64,000 bases of DNA from Pseudomonas sp. SCA2728.1_7 (GTDB lineage: Bacteria > Pseudomonadota > Gammaproteobacteria > Pseudomonadales > Pseudomonadaceae), in the NCBI RefSeq assembly GCF_018138145.1, contig NZ_CP073104.1, positions 2,294,001-2,358,000 on the forward strand, read 5' to 3'. A program made the translations under genes and the position numbers. The notes under the pieces are model-generated. The model did no database searches. It saw only the letters and a list, made by a program, of their open reading frames with translations, and was not told the DNA's origin. Of this stretch, positions 1 to 9,569 are shown one piece after another (the stretch's first letter is position 1; every line of letters starts with the position of its first letter).

Positions 1-391
1 GCTTGCCCAATCCCGGTGGCACGCCGTGGATGTTGGTGTCTTCCCACGGGCCGTTCGGGCTGATGGAGCGGCTCCAGCCGTTGTTCCAGCGGTAGTAGGT
101 GCGCTGGCGGTAGAAGGTGTTGGGCTGGTCGTCGAGGACGTAGACGCCGAGTTTCTGGTCCCAGTGGCTGTTGCCGCCCGGTGGCGGTGCGAAGCTGGCC
201 GAGGTGCGCGGAACTGGTTTGGCTGGTTTCGCCGGGATGCTTTTTCCCGGTGTTGGTGAGGTCGATGGGGTCGGGCTTGGTTGCGACGGCGGGATCGGCG
301 GCAGGTTGGTGGTCGGTTCCGGTCGTTGCACCGCACATGCACTCAAGCCCAGGGCCAGTGTGAGGACTGTGATTCGGGCGATGGTGTGCAT
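1..391 (-). CDS. Proline-rich lipoprotein, C-terminus cut by window edge
   Basis: The gene starts at 391 and runs off the left edge, so only about 130 residues are visible. The N-terminus is a lipoprotein signal (a hydrophobic stretch ending LALGLSAC), which predicts lipidation at Cys19 and anchoring to an envelope membrane. A Pro/Thr/Ser/Lys-rich linker of about 45 residues follows, then a Trp/Tyr-rich globular part (SHWDQKLGVYV, YYRWNNGWS). I do not recognise the family; the second part resembles small envelope proteins with a repeated surface motif. It starts 25 bases after the ccmI stop in the same direction, so it may be read from the ccm transcript. Function unknown. Confidence 0.75.
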   Translation of the reverse strand, partial: MHTIARITVLTLALGLSACAVQRPEPTTNLPPIPPSQPSPTPSTSPTPGKSIPAKPAKPVPRTSASFAPPPGGNSHWDQKLGVYVLDDQPNTFYRQRTYYRWNNGWSRSISPNGPWEDTNIHGVPPGLGK

Positions 392-416
392 GGCGGTGCT
401 TTCCTGTTGTGTCCGG

Positions 417-1619
417 CTATTGGTCCGGGCTGTCGATGGTCAGTTTTTGTAGCGCAGTGGTGCTGCTGGCCAGAGGGCCGCTGCGACCGACCCACTCGCC
501 GGCAGTCGGTTGGCCGGCGCGGGAGATGCGCGCAACCAGTTGGACTTCAGGGAAGTTCGACAGTTTCAACTGCGGCATCATTGCATCGGCATCGCCCAGT
601 TCGACAGTCACTGGCAGATCGGCCACGGTCAGGCGCTTGGCTGCCAGCGGTGCCGGTGGGCCGGAGGTGGCGCGAGCGAAGATGAACACGCTGTCGCCCG
701 GTTGCACTTTGCTTCTGAGTTCGCTGGCCAGATCGACGCTGACTTTCAACAGCGCGGCTTTCGCGGCTACCGGTGCCTGAGCGACTTTGCCGCCGCTGGC
801 TTCCAGGCGTTCGGCGGCACGCTTGATCCCGCCTTGCAGTGCGGCGCGGGAGTTGTCCTCCGGCGGTAGTTGAGCGAGCAGACGGTTCCAGTAATCGATG
901 GCTTCTTGATAACGCTCGCCTTCAAACGCAGCGATGCCGAGCAGACCGAGGCTGGTGACTTCTTTCGGATCCGCCTTCAGTGCTTCGTCGGTCAGCGTCT
1001 GAATCTTCGCCGACCACTTTTTGCCATCCGCAAAATACTGCGCCTGGGCCCACTGGCCGAGCAGTTCCGGCTGGCGACCGGCCAGATTGGCGGCGCGTTC
1101 GAACATCTTCGCCGCGTCCGCCGGACGCTCTTGCGCCATGTAGGTACGGCCGAGGAAATACAGGCCTTCGGCAGAATCCGGTTGCGCCGCGACGGCGCGT
1201 TCCAGACGTTGGGTCATTTCTTCCATCGACTGCGGCGCCTGGGCGAATTCGCGGGTCAGCTCGACCTTGTCGGCAGCACCGAAGTGCATATAGAGGCCCA
1301 GACCCAACACAGGCACCAACACCGCCGCCAGCAACGGCAACGGTTTACCCAGTTTCGAGATACGCGGCGCGGCAACACCTTCGGTATCGGCCAGCAACTC
1401 ACGCGCCGCCTCGGCACGACCGCTGTCCATTTGTGCAGCGTCGAGCACGCCTTCAGCCTGTTGCGCTTGCAACTCGGCGACACGCTCCTGATACAGCGCA
1501 ACGTTCAGGGCAGTACGATCCTCTTCACGCTGGGCGCGACGCTCACGCAACACCGGGATCAGCAGAAAACTCAGGGCGACCAGAAGCAACAGCCCTGCGG
1601 CAAGCCAGAAATCAATCAT
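417..1619 (-). CDS. ccmI: Cytochrome c maturation protein CcmI (TPR apocytochrome chaperone)
   Basis: About 400 residues. CcmI holds unfolded apocytochrome c in the periplasm and presents it to the CcmF/H haem ligation complex. The N-terminus has two membrane segments (residues about 1-22 and 95-115) with a charged, coiled-coil-prone loop between them rich in Arg/Glu. Tetratricopeptide-type repeats follow (around [21 protein letters not shown] and [19 protein letters not shown]), then a long C-terminal domain. The ATG at 1619 (MIDFWLAAG) is preferred over an upstream ATG because it begins directly with the membrane helix and overlaps the ccmH stop by 8 bases, as is normal in this operon. Last gene of the ccm set. 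Confidence 0.93.
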   Translation of the reverse strand: MIDFWLAAGLLLLVALSFLLIPVLRERRAQREEDRTALNVALYQERVAELQAQQAEGVLDAAQMDSGRAEAARELLADTEGVAAPRISKLGKPLPLLAAVLVPVLGLGLYMHFGAADKVELTREFAQAPQSMEEMTQRLERAVAAQPDSAEGLYFLGRTYMAQERPADAAKMFERAANLAGRQPELLGQWAQAQYFADGKKWSAKIQTLTDEALKADPKEVTSLGLLGIAAFEGERYQEAIDYWNRLLAQLPPEDNSRAALQGGIKRAAERLEASGGKVAQAPVAAKAALLKVSVDLASELRSKVQPGDSVFIFARATSGPPAPLAAKRLTVADLPVTVELGDADAMMPQLKLSNFPEVQLVARISRAGQPTAGEWVGRSGPLASSTTALQKLTIDSPDQ

Positions 1620-2085
1620 TCTTGGTTTTATCCAACAGTTGGTCGAGGCGCTGACGTTCTTCAACGGACAGCGCTTGCGGAGTCTCGGCGCGCTGGCCAC
1701 GACGACGGCGGACGATCACCGCGATCACCACCAGACCACCGAGCAGCAGCCCGGCCGGGCCGAACCACAGCAACGCCGTTTTGGCATTGAGCGCCGGTTT
1801 GTAGCGGACGAAATCACCGTAGCGATCGACCATGAAGTCGATGATCTGCTGGTTGTCCTTACCCTCACCGAGCATGCGGAAAATCTCTTTGCGCAGGTCA
1901 GCAGCAATCGGCGCGTTGGAGTCGGCGATGTCCTGGTTCTGGCACTTGGGGCAGCGCAGTTCCTTGGTCAGTTCGCGGAAACGCTCACGGTCGCCTTCTT
2001 TGGCGAACTCGTAGGTGTCGATGGCGGCATGGGCCACACCGACCAGACTCAAGCCCAACACCACAGCGGCTAAAAAACGCTTCAT
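1612..2085 (-). CDS. ccmH: Cytochrome c maturation protein CcmH (apocytochrome thiol oxidoreductase)
   Basis: 157 residues. CcmH is a membrane-anchored periplasmic thiol protein that works with CcmG to keep the CXXCH cysteines of apocytochrome c reduced for haem attachment. A signal peptide ends near residue 20 (AHA). The family motif LRCPKCQ lies at residues 43-49 with the redox pair Cys45/Cys48, and a membrane helix ([21 protein letters not shown]) is followed by an Arg-rich stop-transfer near residue 130. The length is typical of the short pseudomonad CcmH, with the TPR part encoded separately as ccmI. It overlaps ccmG by 4 bases. Confidence 0.95.
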   Translation of the reverse strand: MKRFLAAVVLGLSLVGVAHAAIDTYEFAKEGDRERFRELTKELRCPKCQNQDIADSNAPIAADLRKEIFRMLGEGKDNQQIIDFMVDRYGDFVRYKPALNAKTALLWFGPAGLLLGGLVVIAVIVRRRRGQRAETPQALSVEERQRLDQLLDKTKND

Positions 2086-2618
2086 GGCTTGGCCTCATCG
2101 ACCAGCGCCTGATACTTGGCAGCGAGTTTTTCGCGCCAGACCTGCTCGTCGATCACGCCGACATACTTGTCGCGGATGATGCCCTTGGCGTCGATGAAGA
2201 AGGTTTCCGGCGCGCCGTAAACCCCGAGGTTGAGGCCCAGAGAGCCTTCGTCGTCACGAATATCCAGCGCATACGGATTGTGGAATTCGGCCAGCCATTT
2301 CAAGGCATCGGCGTTGGTGTCCTTGTAGTTGATGCCGTAGATCACCACACCGCGCTCGGCGAGTTTGTTCAGCACCGGATGCTCGACCCGACAGGAAATG
2401 CACCAGGTGCCCCAAACGTTGACCAGCGCAGGTTTGCCGAGGATGTCAGCCTTGGTCAGGCTCTTGTCGCCCTGCACATTGGGCAAGGAAAACTCCGGGA
2501 ACGGCTTGTTGATCATCGCCGACGGCAGTTCCGCCGGATCGAGGTACAGACCGCGATAAAGAAACACCGCCACCAGCAGGAAAATCGCCAGTGGCACCAG
2601 CATCAACCAACGTCTCAT
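2082..2618 (-). CDS. ccmG: Thiol:disulfide interchange protein CcmG/DsbE
   Basis: 178 residues. This periplasmic thioredoxin-like reductase passes electrons to CcmH and apocytochrome c. An N-terminal membrane anchor (residues about 4-22) is followed by a thioredoxin fold with the active site WCISC (Cys73 and Cys76) and the GVYGAPETFFID stretch carrying the conserved cis-Pro region of the CcmG family. Its start overlaps the ccmF stop by 4 bases, consistent with translational coupling inside the ccm operon. Confidence 0.95.
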   Translation of the reverse strand: MRRWLMLVPLAIFLLVAVFLYRGLYLDPAELPSAMINKPFPEFSLPNVQGDKSLTKADILGKPALVNVWGTWCISCRVEHPVLNKLAERGVVIYGINYKDTNADALKWLAEFHNPYALDIRDDEGSLGLNLGVYGAPETFFIDAKGIIRDKYVGVIDEQVWREKLAAKYQALVDEAKP

Positions 2619-4603
2619 GCAGCCGCTCCCGTCATGCCCAGCGCTTCACGCACCTTGGCTTTCACCTTGACCCGATAACGTCGATCCAGCGCTGCCAGCA
2701 AGCCACCGAAACCGGTGAGCAAACCGCCGAACCAGATCCAGCGCACGAACGGTTTGACGTGCACGCGCACGGCCCAGGCGCCATTTTCCAGCGGTTCGCC
2801 GAGAGCGACGTAAAGGTCACGGGTGAAACCGGCGTCGATACCGGCTTCGGTCATCATTGAACTTTGCACGGTGTACAAACGTTTTTCCGGGTGCAGCACG
2901 CTGATTTCCTTGCCGTCGCGGATCACCCGAATGGTGCCTTTGTCGGAGGTGAAGTTCGGGCCTTCGAAGTGCTTGGCGCCTTCGAAGACGAAGTGATAAC
3001 CGGCCAGGTCCATCGACTCGCCCGGCGCCAGACGCAGGTCGCGCTCAGCACTGTTCTGACTCGACAACACCACGCCCAACGCACACACGGCGATGCCGAG
3101 GTGAGCGATCTGCATGCCCCAATAGCTACGGGTCAACGTCGGCAGGCCTTTGATCAGGCCTTTGTGGCGGGTCTTGTCGACGATGTCGCGCGCACCGGCG
3201 AGCAACACCCATGCAGCGAGCAGGAAAGTCGCGAGCACTGCCCAGTTGAAATCGCCGTAAGCGACACCGGCAACCACCGCCAGCGCGACGCTGCCGAGCA
3301 ATACCGGGGCTAGCATGCCGGCCAGCCATTTCACCGGAGTGTCCTTCCAGCGCACGATCACACCGACCGCCATCACCATCATCAGCAACGCCATCAACGG
3401 AATGAACAGCGCGTTGAAGTACGGCGGGCCGACCGACATTTTCGCGCCGCTCAGGGCATCGAGAATCAGTGGATAGAGCGTACCGAGCAGGATCATCGAC
3501 GCCGCCACCACCAATACCAGGTTGTTGCCCAGCAGCAGAGTTTCCCGCGACCACAGGTTGAAACCGACCTGACTCTTGACCACTGGCGCGCGCAGGGCGA
3601 ACAACGTCAGCGAACCGCCAACCACGAACAGCAGGAAGATCAGGATGAACACGCCGCGCTCAGGGTCCGAGGCAAACGCGTGCACCGAGGTCAGCACGCC
3701 GGAACGCACCAGGAAAGTACCGAGCAAACTCAACGAAAACGCGGCAATCGCTAGCAACACCGTCCAGCTCTTGAACACGCCACGTTTTTCCGTGACCGCC
3801 AGCGAGTGAATCAGCGCGGTGCCGACCAGCCAAGGCATGAAGGAAGCGTTTTCCACCGGGTCCCAGAACCACCAGCCGCCCCAGCCGAGCTCGTAATAAG
3901 CCCACCACGAACCGAGGGTGATGCCGATGCCGAGGAAGGCCCAGGCGACGATGGTCCACGGACGCGACCAGCGTGCCCACGCGGCATCAAGGCGACCGCC
4001 CATCAACGCGGCGATGGCGAAGGCGAACGCCACCGAAAAGCCGACGTAACCCATGTACAACATCGGCGGGTGAACGATCAGGCCGATGTCTTGCAACAGT
4101 GGATTGAGGTCAGCGCCATTGCTCGGCATTTGCGGCAGGATGCGTTTGAACGGGTTGGACGTGAGGATCAGGAACAGCAGGAAACCGGTGCTGATCATGC
4201 CCATCACCGCCAGCACGCGGGCGAGCATCACCTGCGGCAACTGCCGGGAAAACACCGACACCGCGAAGGTCCAGCCACCGAGAATAAGTGCCCACAGCAG
4301 CAACGAACCTTCGTGGGCACCCCACACGGCGCTGAATTTGTAATACCACGGCAACGCGGTGTTGGAGTTGTTGGCGACATAAGCGACGGAGAAGTCATCG
4401 GTCATGAACGCGTAGGTCAAAATGCCGAACGCGAACAGCAGAAAAGCAAACTGCCCCCACGCCGCTGGCTGGGCCAGACTCATCCAGAAACGGTCGCCGC
4501 GCCAGGCACCGACCAATGGCACCACGGCCTGCACCAGCGCAAAACACAGCGCCAGAATCATCGCCAGATGACCGAGTTCTGGAATAAAAATCGCCGAGGT
4601 CAT
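2615..4603 (-). CDS. ccmF: Haem lyase subunit CcmF
   Basis: 662 residues, the normal size. CcmF is the large polytopic inner-membrane protein that accepts haem from CcmE and, with CcmH/I, ligates it to apocytochrome c. The Trp-rich WWD domain is clear (GWGGWWFWDPVENASFMPW, around residue 230), as are the conserved histidines around it and many hydrophobic helices. A long periplasmic C-terminal part (LAPGESMDLAGYHFVFEGAK) is also visible. It begins 3 bases after the ccmE stop. Confidence 0.96.
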   Translation of the reverse strand: MTSAIFIPELGHLAMILALCFALVQAVVPLVGAWRGDRFWMSLAQPAAWGQFAFLLFAFGILTYAFMTDDFSVAYVANNSNTALPWYYKFSAVWGAHEGSLLLWALILGGWTFAVSVFSRQLPQVMLARVLAVMGMISTGFLLFLILTSNPFKRILPQMPSNGADLNPLLQDIGLIVHPPMLYMGYVGFSVAFAFAIAALMGGRLDAAWARWSRPWTIVAWAFLGIGITLGSWWAYYELGWGGWWFWDPVENASFMPWLVGTALIHSLAVTEKRGVFKSWTVLLAIAAFSLSLLGTFLVRSGVLTSVHAFASDPERGVFILIFLLFVVGGSLTLFALRAPVVKSQVGFNLWSRETLLLGNNLVLVVAASMILLGTLYPLILDALSGAKMSVGPPYFNALFIPLMALLMMVMAVGVIVRWKDTPVKWLAGMLAPVLLGSVALAVVAGVAYGDFNWAVLATFLLAAWVLLAGARDIVDKTRHKGLIKGLPTLTRSYWGMQIAHLGIAVCALGVVLSSQNSAERDLRLAPGESMDLAGYHFVFEGAKHFEGPNFTSDKGTIRVIRDGKEISVLHPEKRLYTVQSSMMTEAGIDAGFTRDLYVALGEPLENGAWAVRVHVKPFVRWIWFGGLLTGFGGLLAALDRRYRVKVKAKVREALGMTGAAA

Positions 4604-4606
4604 CGA

Positions 4607-5062
4607 TCAACCCTCCTTCGCAGGTGTTGGTGCCGATTGACCACTGTCTTTCAAGGCTTTGGTCACTTCCGGCGGCATGTACTTCTCGTCGTGCTTGGCC
4701 AGCACTTCATCGGCCACCACCACGCCGTCAGCATTGAGCTTGCCGAGGGCGACGATGCCCTGCCCTTCGCGGAACAGATCCGGAAGGATGCCGCGATAGG
4801 CGATGGTCACGGATTTGTTGAAGTCGGTGACGACGAATTTGACGTCGAGGGAATCCGGCGAGCGTTGCAGCGAACCCTTCTCGACCATGCCGCCGGCGCG
4901 GATGCGCGTGTCTTGCGGGGCTTCGCCATTGGCGATCTGGGTCGGGGTGTAGAACAGATTGATGTTCTGCTGCAGGGCGCTGAGGGCCAGGCCGACGGCA
5001 GCGCCGACCCCGACCAGAATGGCCAGAATGATGATCAGACGTTTCTTGCGCAGCGGATTCAC
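4607..5062 (-). CDS. ccmE: Haem chaperone CcmE
   Basis: 151 residues. CcmE is a periplasmic, membrane-tethered haem chaperone that binds haem covalently through a histidine and carries it from CcmC to CcmF. The single N-terminal membrane helix (residues about 8-29), OB-fold core and haem-binding HxxxY motif (His124 and Tyr128 in [10 protein letters not shown]) are all present. It overlaps the ccmD stop by 4 bases. Confidence 0.96.
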   Translation of the reverse strand: MNPLRKKRLIIILAILVGVGAAVGLALSALQQNINLFYTPTQIANGEAPQDTRIRAGGMVEKGSLQRSPDSLDVKFVVTDFNKSVTIAYRGILPDLFREGQGIVALGKLNADGVVVADEVLAKHDEKYMPPEVTKALKDSGQSAPTPAKEG

Positions 5063-5235
5063 TTGCCGTTCTCCCGGCGCAGACGACGCGCCTCTTGTTG
5101 CAGATAGCGCTTGCGGGCCGCGATCGGCGCCACCACGTTGAGGATCAGCACCGCCAGACAGATGCCGTAGGCCGACCAGACATACAGGCCATGATGGCCC
5201 ATGGCGAGGAAGTCGCCGAATGAAGCAAAACTCAT
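5059..5235 (-). CDS. ccmD: Haem exporter accessory protein CcmD
   Basis: 58 residues: one membrane helix ([18 protein letters not shown]) followed by an Arg/Lys-rich cytoplasmic tail ([15 protein letters not shown]). This is the standard CcmD layout; the protein helps release holo-CcmE from the CcmABC complex. The ATG at 5235 (MSFASFGDF) is chosen over an in-frame start 42 bases upstream because it overlaps the ccmC stop as ATGA and gives the usual family length. Confidence 0.9.
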   Translation of the reverse strand: MSFASFGDFLAMGHHGLYVWSAYGICLAVLILNVVAPIAARKRYLQQEARRLRRENGK

Positions 5236-5987
5236 CGAGCGGCCTCCAGACTGTGCTGCACTTCTTCTTTCACCCAACTGGCGCGAGCTTCACGCTTGAG
5301 CACTTCAAGGCGCATGCGCAGCAACAGCACGGCGCCGAAGAAGCAGTAGAAACCCAGCACCGTCAGCAGCAGTGGCAGCCACATTTCCGCCGGCATCGCC
5401 GGTTTTTCCGTGAGGGTAAAGGTCGCGCCCTGGTGCAGGGTGTTCCACCACTCCACCGAGTATTTGATGATCGGGATGTTGATCACACCAACGATGGCCA
5501 GCACCGCGCAGGCCTTGGCGGCGCTGTCGCGGTTGCTGATGGCATTGCCCAGCGCGATCACGCCGAAATACAGAAACAGCAGAATCAGCATCGAGGTCAG
5601 GCGCGCGTCCCAGACCCACCATGAGCCCCAGGTCGGTTTGCCCCAGATCGCCCCGGTGACCAGCGCTACAGCGGTCATCCACGCGCCAATCGGAGCGGCG
5701 CATTGCAGGGCGACGTCGGCCAGTTTCATCTTCCACACCAGCCCGACCACACCGCACACCGCCAGCATCACGTAGATCGACTGAGCGAGCATCGCGGCAG
5801 GTACGTGGATGTAGATGATGCGAAAGCTGTTGCCTTGCTGATAATCCGGCGGCGCGAAGGCCAGGCCCCAAACGACGCCGACACCAATCAGCAGCAACGC
5901 TGCGATGCTCAACCACGGCAGAAACTTGCTGCTGATGCCGTAGAACCACTTGGGCGAGCCGAGCTTGTGAAACCAGGTCCAGTTCAT
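5232..5987 (-). CDS. ccmC: Haem exporter CcmC
   Basis: About 251 residues. CcmC is an inner-membrane protein that attaches haem to CcmE. Six hydrophobic segments are visible, together with the Trp-rich haem-handling motif [12 protein letters not shown] around residue 120-130. The start at 5987 ([10 protein letters not shown]) is the usual pseudomonad start; another ATG 27 bases upstream would add a short polar extension and cannot be excluded. The gap to ccmB is about 80 bases. Confidence 0.93.
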   Translation of the reverse strand: MNWTWFHKLGSPKWFYGISSKFLPWLSIAALLLIGVGVVWGLAFAPPDYQQGNSFRIIYIHVPAAMLAQSIYVMLAVCGVVGLVWKMKLADVALQCAAPIGAWMTAVALVTGAIWGKPTWGSWWVWDARLTSMLILLFLYFGVIALGNAISNRDSAAKACAVLAIVGVINIPIIKYSVEWWNTLHQGATFTLTEKPAMPAEMWLPLLLTVLGFYCFFGAVLLLRMRLEVLKREARASWVKEEVQHSLEAAR

Positions 5988-6065
5988 ACTGTTTCCATCA
6001 CGGGTGCCGCTCATCGGTGTGAGCAGTCTCAGGGTCTTTGCTGGTTAAATTTTAACCAGACCTCA

Positions 6066-6734
6066 TTATTCGCCGACGCTGATCTTCAGGCCAGCCGCTA
6101 TTGCAAAAGGTGTCAGGGTGATCGCCAGGGCGGTCAGGCTACCCAGCCACAGCAGATACCCGGTCGCCGGCATGCCTTGCAAGGCGGCCTGCAAGGCGCC
6201 ACTGCCAAGGATCAACACCGGGATGTACAACGGCAGAATCAGCAACGCCAGCAACAGGCCGCCACGCTTCAAACCGACCGTCAGCGCCGCGCCCACCGCG
6301 CCGAGCAAGCTCAGCACCGGTGTTCCCAGCAGTAACGAAAGCAGCAAAACCGGCAGACAGGCGGCAGGCAAACCGAGCATCAACGCCAGCAGCGGTGAGA
6401 GCAGAACCAGTGCCAGACCGGAGAAAAGCCAGTGTGCCAGCACCTTGGCCAAGACCAGAAGTGGCAGCGGGTGCGACGAAAGGACCCACTGCTCCAGCGA
6501 GCCATCTTCGAAATCACTGCGGAACAGCCCGTCCAGCGAGAGCAGGACCGACAACAGCGCCGCCACCCAGACTAACCCGGGGGACAGGTTTTGCAACACC
6601 TGAGTTTCCGGGCCGACGGCCAGCGGGAATAATGCGATGACGATGGCGAAGAAAATCAGCGGATTGGCCAGCTCCGCCGGGCGGCGAAACAGCAGTCGGG
6701 ATTCACGGGCAACCAGCAGGCCGAACACACTCAT
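6066..6734 (-). CDS. ccmB: Haem exporter membrane subunit CcmB
   Basis: 222 residues, almost entirely hydrophobic with about six membrane helices. CcmB is the permease partner of the CcmA ATPase in the CcmABCD complex, which drives release of haem-loaded CcmE. The N-terminal [20 protein letters not shown] stretch is typical of the family. It overlaps ccmA by 4 bases. Confidence 0.93.
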   Translation of the reverse strand: MSVFGLLVARESRLLFRRPAELANPLIFFAIVIALFPLAVGPETQVLQNLSPGLVWVAALLSVLLSLDGLFRSDFEDGSLEQWVLSSHPLPLLVLAKVLAHWLFSGLALVLLSPLLALMLGLPAACLPVLLLSLLLGTPVLSLLGAVGAALTVGLKRGGLLLALLILPLYIPVLILGSGALQAALQGMPATGYLLWLGSLTALAITLTPFAIAAGLKISVGE

Positions 6735-7366
6735 ACTGCCCAGTTCCCCAGATCGATGTCGCGATAACCGGCCGGCATCCGGCTCAGCGTGTGGTGCGTG
6801 GTCAACACCACCAGGCCACCGCGTTCGCAGTGCCCGGCCAGATGTTCTTCAAGTTGCGCCACGCCCTGCTTGTCCAGCGCGGTAAACGGCTCATCGAGAA
6901 TCCACAGCGGCGGGCTGTCCAGATACAACCGCGCCAGCGCCACGCGGCGTTGCTGACCGGCGGACAGACTATGGCAAGGAACATCTTCGAAGCCGCGCAA
7001 TCCTACAGCTGCCAGCGCTTGCCAGATGGCCTCGCGTTCGGCGGGATGATGCAAGGCGCAGAGCCAGGAGAGGTTTTCTTCCGGGGTCAGCAAATCCTTG
7101 ATCCCGGCGGCGTGGCCGATCCACAGCAGGTTGCGTGCGAGTTCGCTGCGTTGTTCGGTCAGCGGCTGGCCATTGAGCAGGACTTGCCCGGCGGTCGGCT
7201 GCATCAACCCGGACAGCAGGCGTAACAGGCTGGTTTTACCGCTGCCGTTGGGGCCGCTGATCTGCACCATATCGCCACTGGCCAGTCTCAATTCGAGATT
7301 TTCGAAGAGCAGCCGCAGATCACGTTCACACGCGAGGGCAACGGTTTGCAGGACAGGACTGGTCAA
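6731..7366 (-). CDS. ccmA: Haem exporter ATP-binding subunit CcmA
   Basis: 211 residues. This ABC ATPase energises release of holo-CcmE from CcmC/D. It has the Walker A motif GPNGSGKTS (residues about 38-46), the ABC signature [14 protein letters not shown] and Walker [13 protein letters not shown]. It is the first gene of the ccmABCDEFGHI operon and is transcribed away from the plus-strand fliK-like gene. The roughly 200-base divergent region contains a possible sigma-70 promoter. Confidence 0.95.
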   Translation of the reverse strand: MTSPVLQTVALACERDLRLLFENLELRLASGDMVQISGPNGSGKTSLLRLLSGLMQPTAGQVLLNGQPLTEQRSELARNLLWIGHAAGIKDLLTPEENLSWLCALHHPAEREAIWQALAAVGLRGFEDVPCHSLSAGQQRRVALARLYLDSPPLWILDEPFTALDKQGVAQLEEHLAGHCERGGLVVLTTHHTLSRMPAGYRDIDLGNWAV

Positions 7367-7506
7367 GGGATCACGGGCCTTATACGGTTCAAGTCGGCTC
7401 TGGCGCGGCCGTTAAAGAGATGCAGCATAGATGCATTGACGGCTCGATCTAGAGAGCTGGGTCAAACAATTGCTATGTTTTTTGAACGAAGCGCAAGACG
7501 GGCGGC

Positions 7507-7535
7507 ATTATACATGCCGTGCCTTACTCTCAAGA
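7507..7535 (-). promoter_or_regulatory. Possible sigma-70 promoter for the ccm operon
   Basis: On the minus strand a perfect TATAAT (7507-7512) is preceded by TCTTGA (7530-7535) at a 17-base spacing, about 140 bases upstream of ccmA. The -10 is strong and the -35 weak, so this is a candidate only. Confidence 0.4.
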
Positions 7536-7563
7536 GTGCATTTTCCTCAGGTTGTGTCCGCGT

Positions 7564-9138
7564 ATGACAGGCGAAATGAACATCCTCCCGCTCCCGCCCA
7601 CCACCCCGGCGACCGTTCGCCCGCAGGTCGGTGAGCTGCTCAAGCTGCTGACCCCGGTCGAAGGCCTGATCGGCGCCGGGCAAAGCGCCAAGGCCGAGGT
7701 GTTATCGCTCAAGCAGGCGGACCAGACCTTTCAGTTATTGCTCAAGGTGACCGTCGATGGCGGCCGCCAGACCACCGTGCAGGCGACCAGCAATCTGCCG
7801 CTGCCGCAAGGCACCAGTCTGGCGATCACTCAGCCATCGGCGGGCAACCTGGCGATTACCGTGCAGCAGACGATTGCCAGCAGCGTCGCCGCCCTCACCC
7901 GCATCGACACCGCACAATTGCCGGTCGGTACGCTGCTGCAAGGCAAGGTGCTGACCTCGCAGGCGCTGCCGCAGACGACGGGGCAAGCGGCGGTATTCCG
8001 TTCGCTGGTCACTCTGCTCAACACCGCACAGAGCGGCAGCACACTGACCATCGACAGCCCGCAGCCACTACGCATCGGCACCCTGCTTTCGGCGCTGGTG
8101 GAAGACGCTCAAAACCTCAAGTTCCTGCCGATGAGCAGCCGCCAGGAACAACTCGCCGTGAGTCAGCAACTGGTTGGCCAGCAAAGTCGTCAGGCGTCCC
8201 TGACGGGGTTACTGAACGCGTTGCAAAATCTGCCGAGCGATAGCGATCAGACATCGCAGGATTTGCGCGCCGTGGTCGACAAACTGCTCGCCAGCCTGCC
8301 GGACGTGCAACAACTGAGCACCGCCAAGGGCGTGGCACTGGCGCTGGCCAACAGCGGCGCGTTCCTCGAAGCCAAACTGTTGACCGGCCAGAACCCGACG
8401 CTGGCTCCGGACATGAAGGCCGACCTGCTCAAGCTGATCGCACAACTGACCCCGGGCCTGCCGAGCAGCACCAGTTTCAACGCGATCATCGCCGCCAACA
8501 CCCTGGCGCAAGCGCTGCCGAGTTTCGTCCGCAACGCCCTCGGCATGCTCGGCCAGGTCAGCGCGAAACCGGTACCGAGCAGCTTCCCGCTGCCCGAACG
8601 CCTGCTGCAAAGTCTGGACGGCGAAGGCGATCTGGAACAGTTGTTGCGCCTCGCCGCCGCTGCGGTATCGCGCCTGCAAAGCCACCAACTGTCGAGTCTT
8701 GAACAGACCGGCGTTACCGACGATGGGCGTCTGCTCAGCACCTGGCAGTTGGAAATCCCCATGCGCAACCTGCAAGACATCGTGCCGTTGCAGGTCAAGT
8801 TCCAGCGTGAAGAAGCGCCAGAGCGAGAGCCGCAACCGAACGAACGTCGTGATGAGCGCGAGCCCAAACAGCAACTGTGGCGCATCGATCTGGCATTCGA
8901 CATGGAGCCGCTCGGGCCGATGCAGATTCAGGCGCAGTTGATCGCTGGCAGCCTGTCCAGCCAACTGTGGGCCGAACGGCCGTACACCGCCGATCTGATC
9001 GGCAACAACCTGTTCGCCCTGCGCCAGCGCCTGCTCGATCGCGGGCTCAACGTCGGCGACATCGACTGCCACCTCGGCACCCCGCCGCAGGGCAACCAAA
9101 CCCGTCTCGAACACCGCTGGGTCGACGAAACCGCATGA
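7564..9138 (+). CDS. FliK-like flagellar hook-length control domain protein
   Basis: About 524 residues, on the plus strand between the ccm and che operons. The C-terminal third (around GRLLSTWQLEIPMRNLQDIV to the end) resembles the Flg_hook domain of FliK. The N-terminal two thirds are Gln/Ala/Leu-rich, as in FliK proteins that double as secreted rulers. The true fliK is elsewhere (39440-40813), so this is a paralogue. It overlaps by ATGA with a FlhB C-terminal-like gene, which suggests a pair that interacts with the export gate. Start choice is uncertain: ATG at 7564 or 7576, neither with a strong ribosome site. Confidence 0.75.
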   Translation: MTGEMNILPLPPTTPATVRPQVGELLKLLTPVEGLIGAGQSAKAEVLSLKQADQTFQLLLKVTVDGGRQTTVQATSNLPLPQGTSLAITQPSAGNLAITVQQTIASSVAALTRIDTAQLPVGTLLQGKVLTSQALPQTTGQAAVFRSLVTLLNTAQSGSTLTIDSPQPLRIGTLLSALVEDAQNLKFLPMSSRQEQLAVSQQLVGQQSRQASLTGLLNALQNLPSDSDQTSQDLRAVVDKLLASLPDVQQLSTAKGVALALANSGAFLEAKLLTGQNPTLAPDMKADLLKLIAQLTPGLPSSTSFNAIIAANTLAQALPSFVRNALGMLGQVSAKPVPSSFPLPERLLQSLDGEGDLEQLLRLAAAAVSRLQSHQLSSLEQTGVTDDGRLLSTWQLEIPMRNLQDIVPLQVKFQREEAPEREPQPNERRDEREPKQQLWRIDLAFDMEPLGPMQIQAQLIAGSLSSQLWAERPYTADLIGNNLFALRQRLLDRGLNVGDIDCHLGTPPQGNQTRLEHRWVDETA

Positions 9139-9464
9139 ACGATTCCACTGCCCCACGCCAGGCCATCGCCCTCAAATACGACGGCAACCACGCCCCGACC
9201 CTCACCGCCAAAGGTGATGACGAACTGGCCGAAGAAATCCTGCGCATCGCTCGCGATTGCGAAGTGCCGATTTACGAGAATGCCGAATTGGTGCGGCTGT
9301 TGGCGCGGATGGAATTGGGCGACAGCATTCCCGAGGAGCTGTATCGCACCATCGCCGAAATCATCGCGTTTGCGTGGAATCTGAAGGGCAAATTCCCTGA
9401 GGGGCAGGACCCGAATGCGCCGATGGTCGAGAAGGACGTCACCGATCGCGGGGATGATTACTGA
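9135..9464 (+). CDS. FlhB C-terminal domain-like protein (EscU/YscU/FlhB cytoplasmic family)
   Basis: 109 residues. It matches the part of FlhB after the autocleavage site: compare ALKYDGNHAPTLTAKGDDEL here with ALKYDSEKGGAPMLIAKGSD in FlhB at 32659-33798, and ELYRTIAEIIAFAW with GLYLAVAQVLAYVY. It has no membrane domain and lacks the NPTH cleavage tetrapeptide. The ATG at 9135 overlaps the stop of the fliK-like gene, so the two are translationally coupled. It probably mimics the FlhB_CC half at the export gate; the precise role is not established. Confidence 0.85.
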   Translation: MNDSTAPRQAIALKYDGNHAPTLTAKGDDELAEEILRIARDCEVPIYENAELVRLLARMELGDSIPEELYRTIAEIIAFAWNLKGKFPEGQDPNAPMVEKDVTDRGDDY

Positions 9465-9478
9465 GACTTCGAAGACGC

Positions 9479-9541
9479 CTTCGCGAGCAGGCTCGCTCCC
9501 ACATTAGACCGAGATCGAATGTGGGAGCGAGCCTGCTCGCT
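9479..9541. repeat. REP palindrome pair (inverted)
   Basis: Two REP units in opposite orientation, TTCGCGAGCAGGCTCGCTCC at 9480-9499 and GGAGCGAGCCTGCTCGC at 9524-9540, separated by about 20 bases. The pair can form a long cruciform or hairpin. It sits between the convergent ends of the FlhB-like gene (plus) and the DUF2802 gene (minus), and could act as a bidirectional transcription barrier. Confidence 0.85.
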
Positions 9542-9569
9542 AATGGCTATTTCAGCGTGAGCGCAAAAA

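Noticed and set aside
5236..5277. Longer N-terminus of ccmD
   Set aside because: The extension ([14 protein letters not shown]) overlaps ccmC coding sequence and is not typical of the family.
9479..9541. REP pair as intrinsic terminator
   Set aside because: No T-run follows on either strand; it is annotated as a repeat, though it may slow polymerase.
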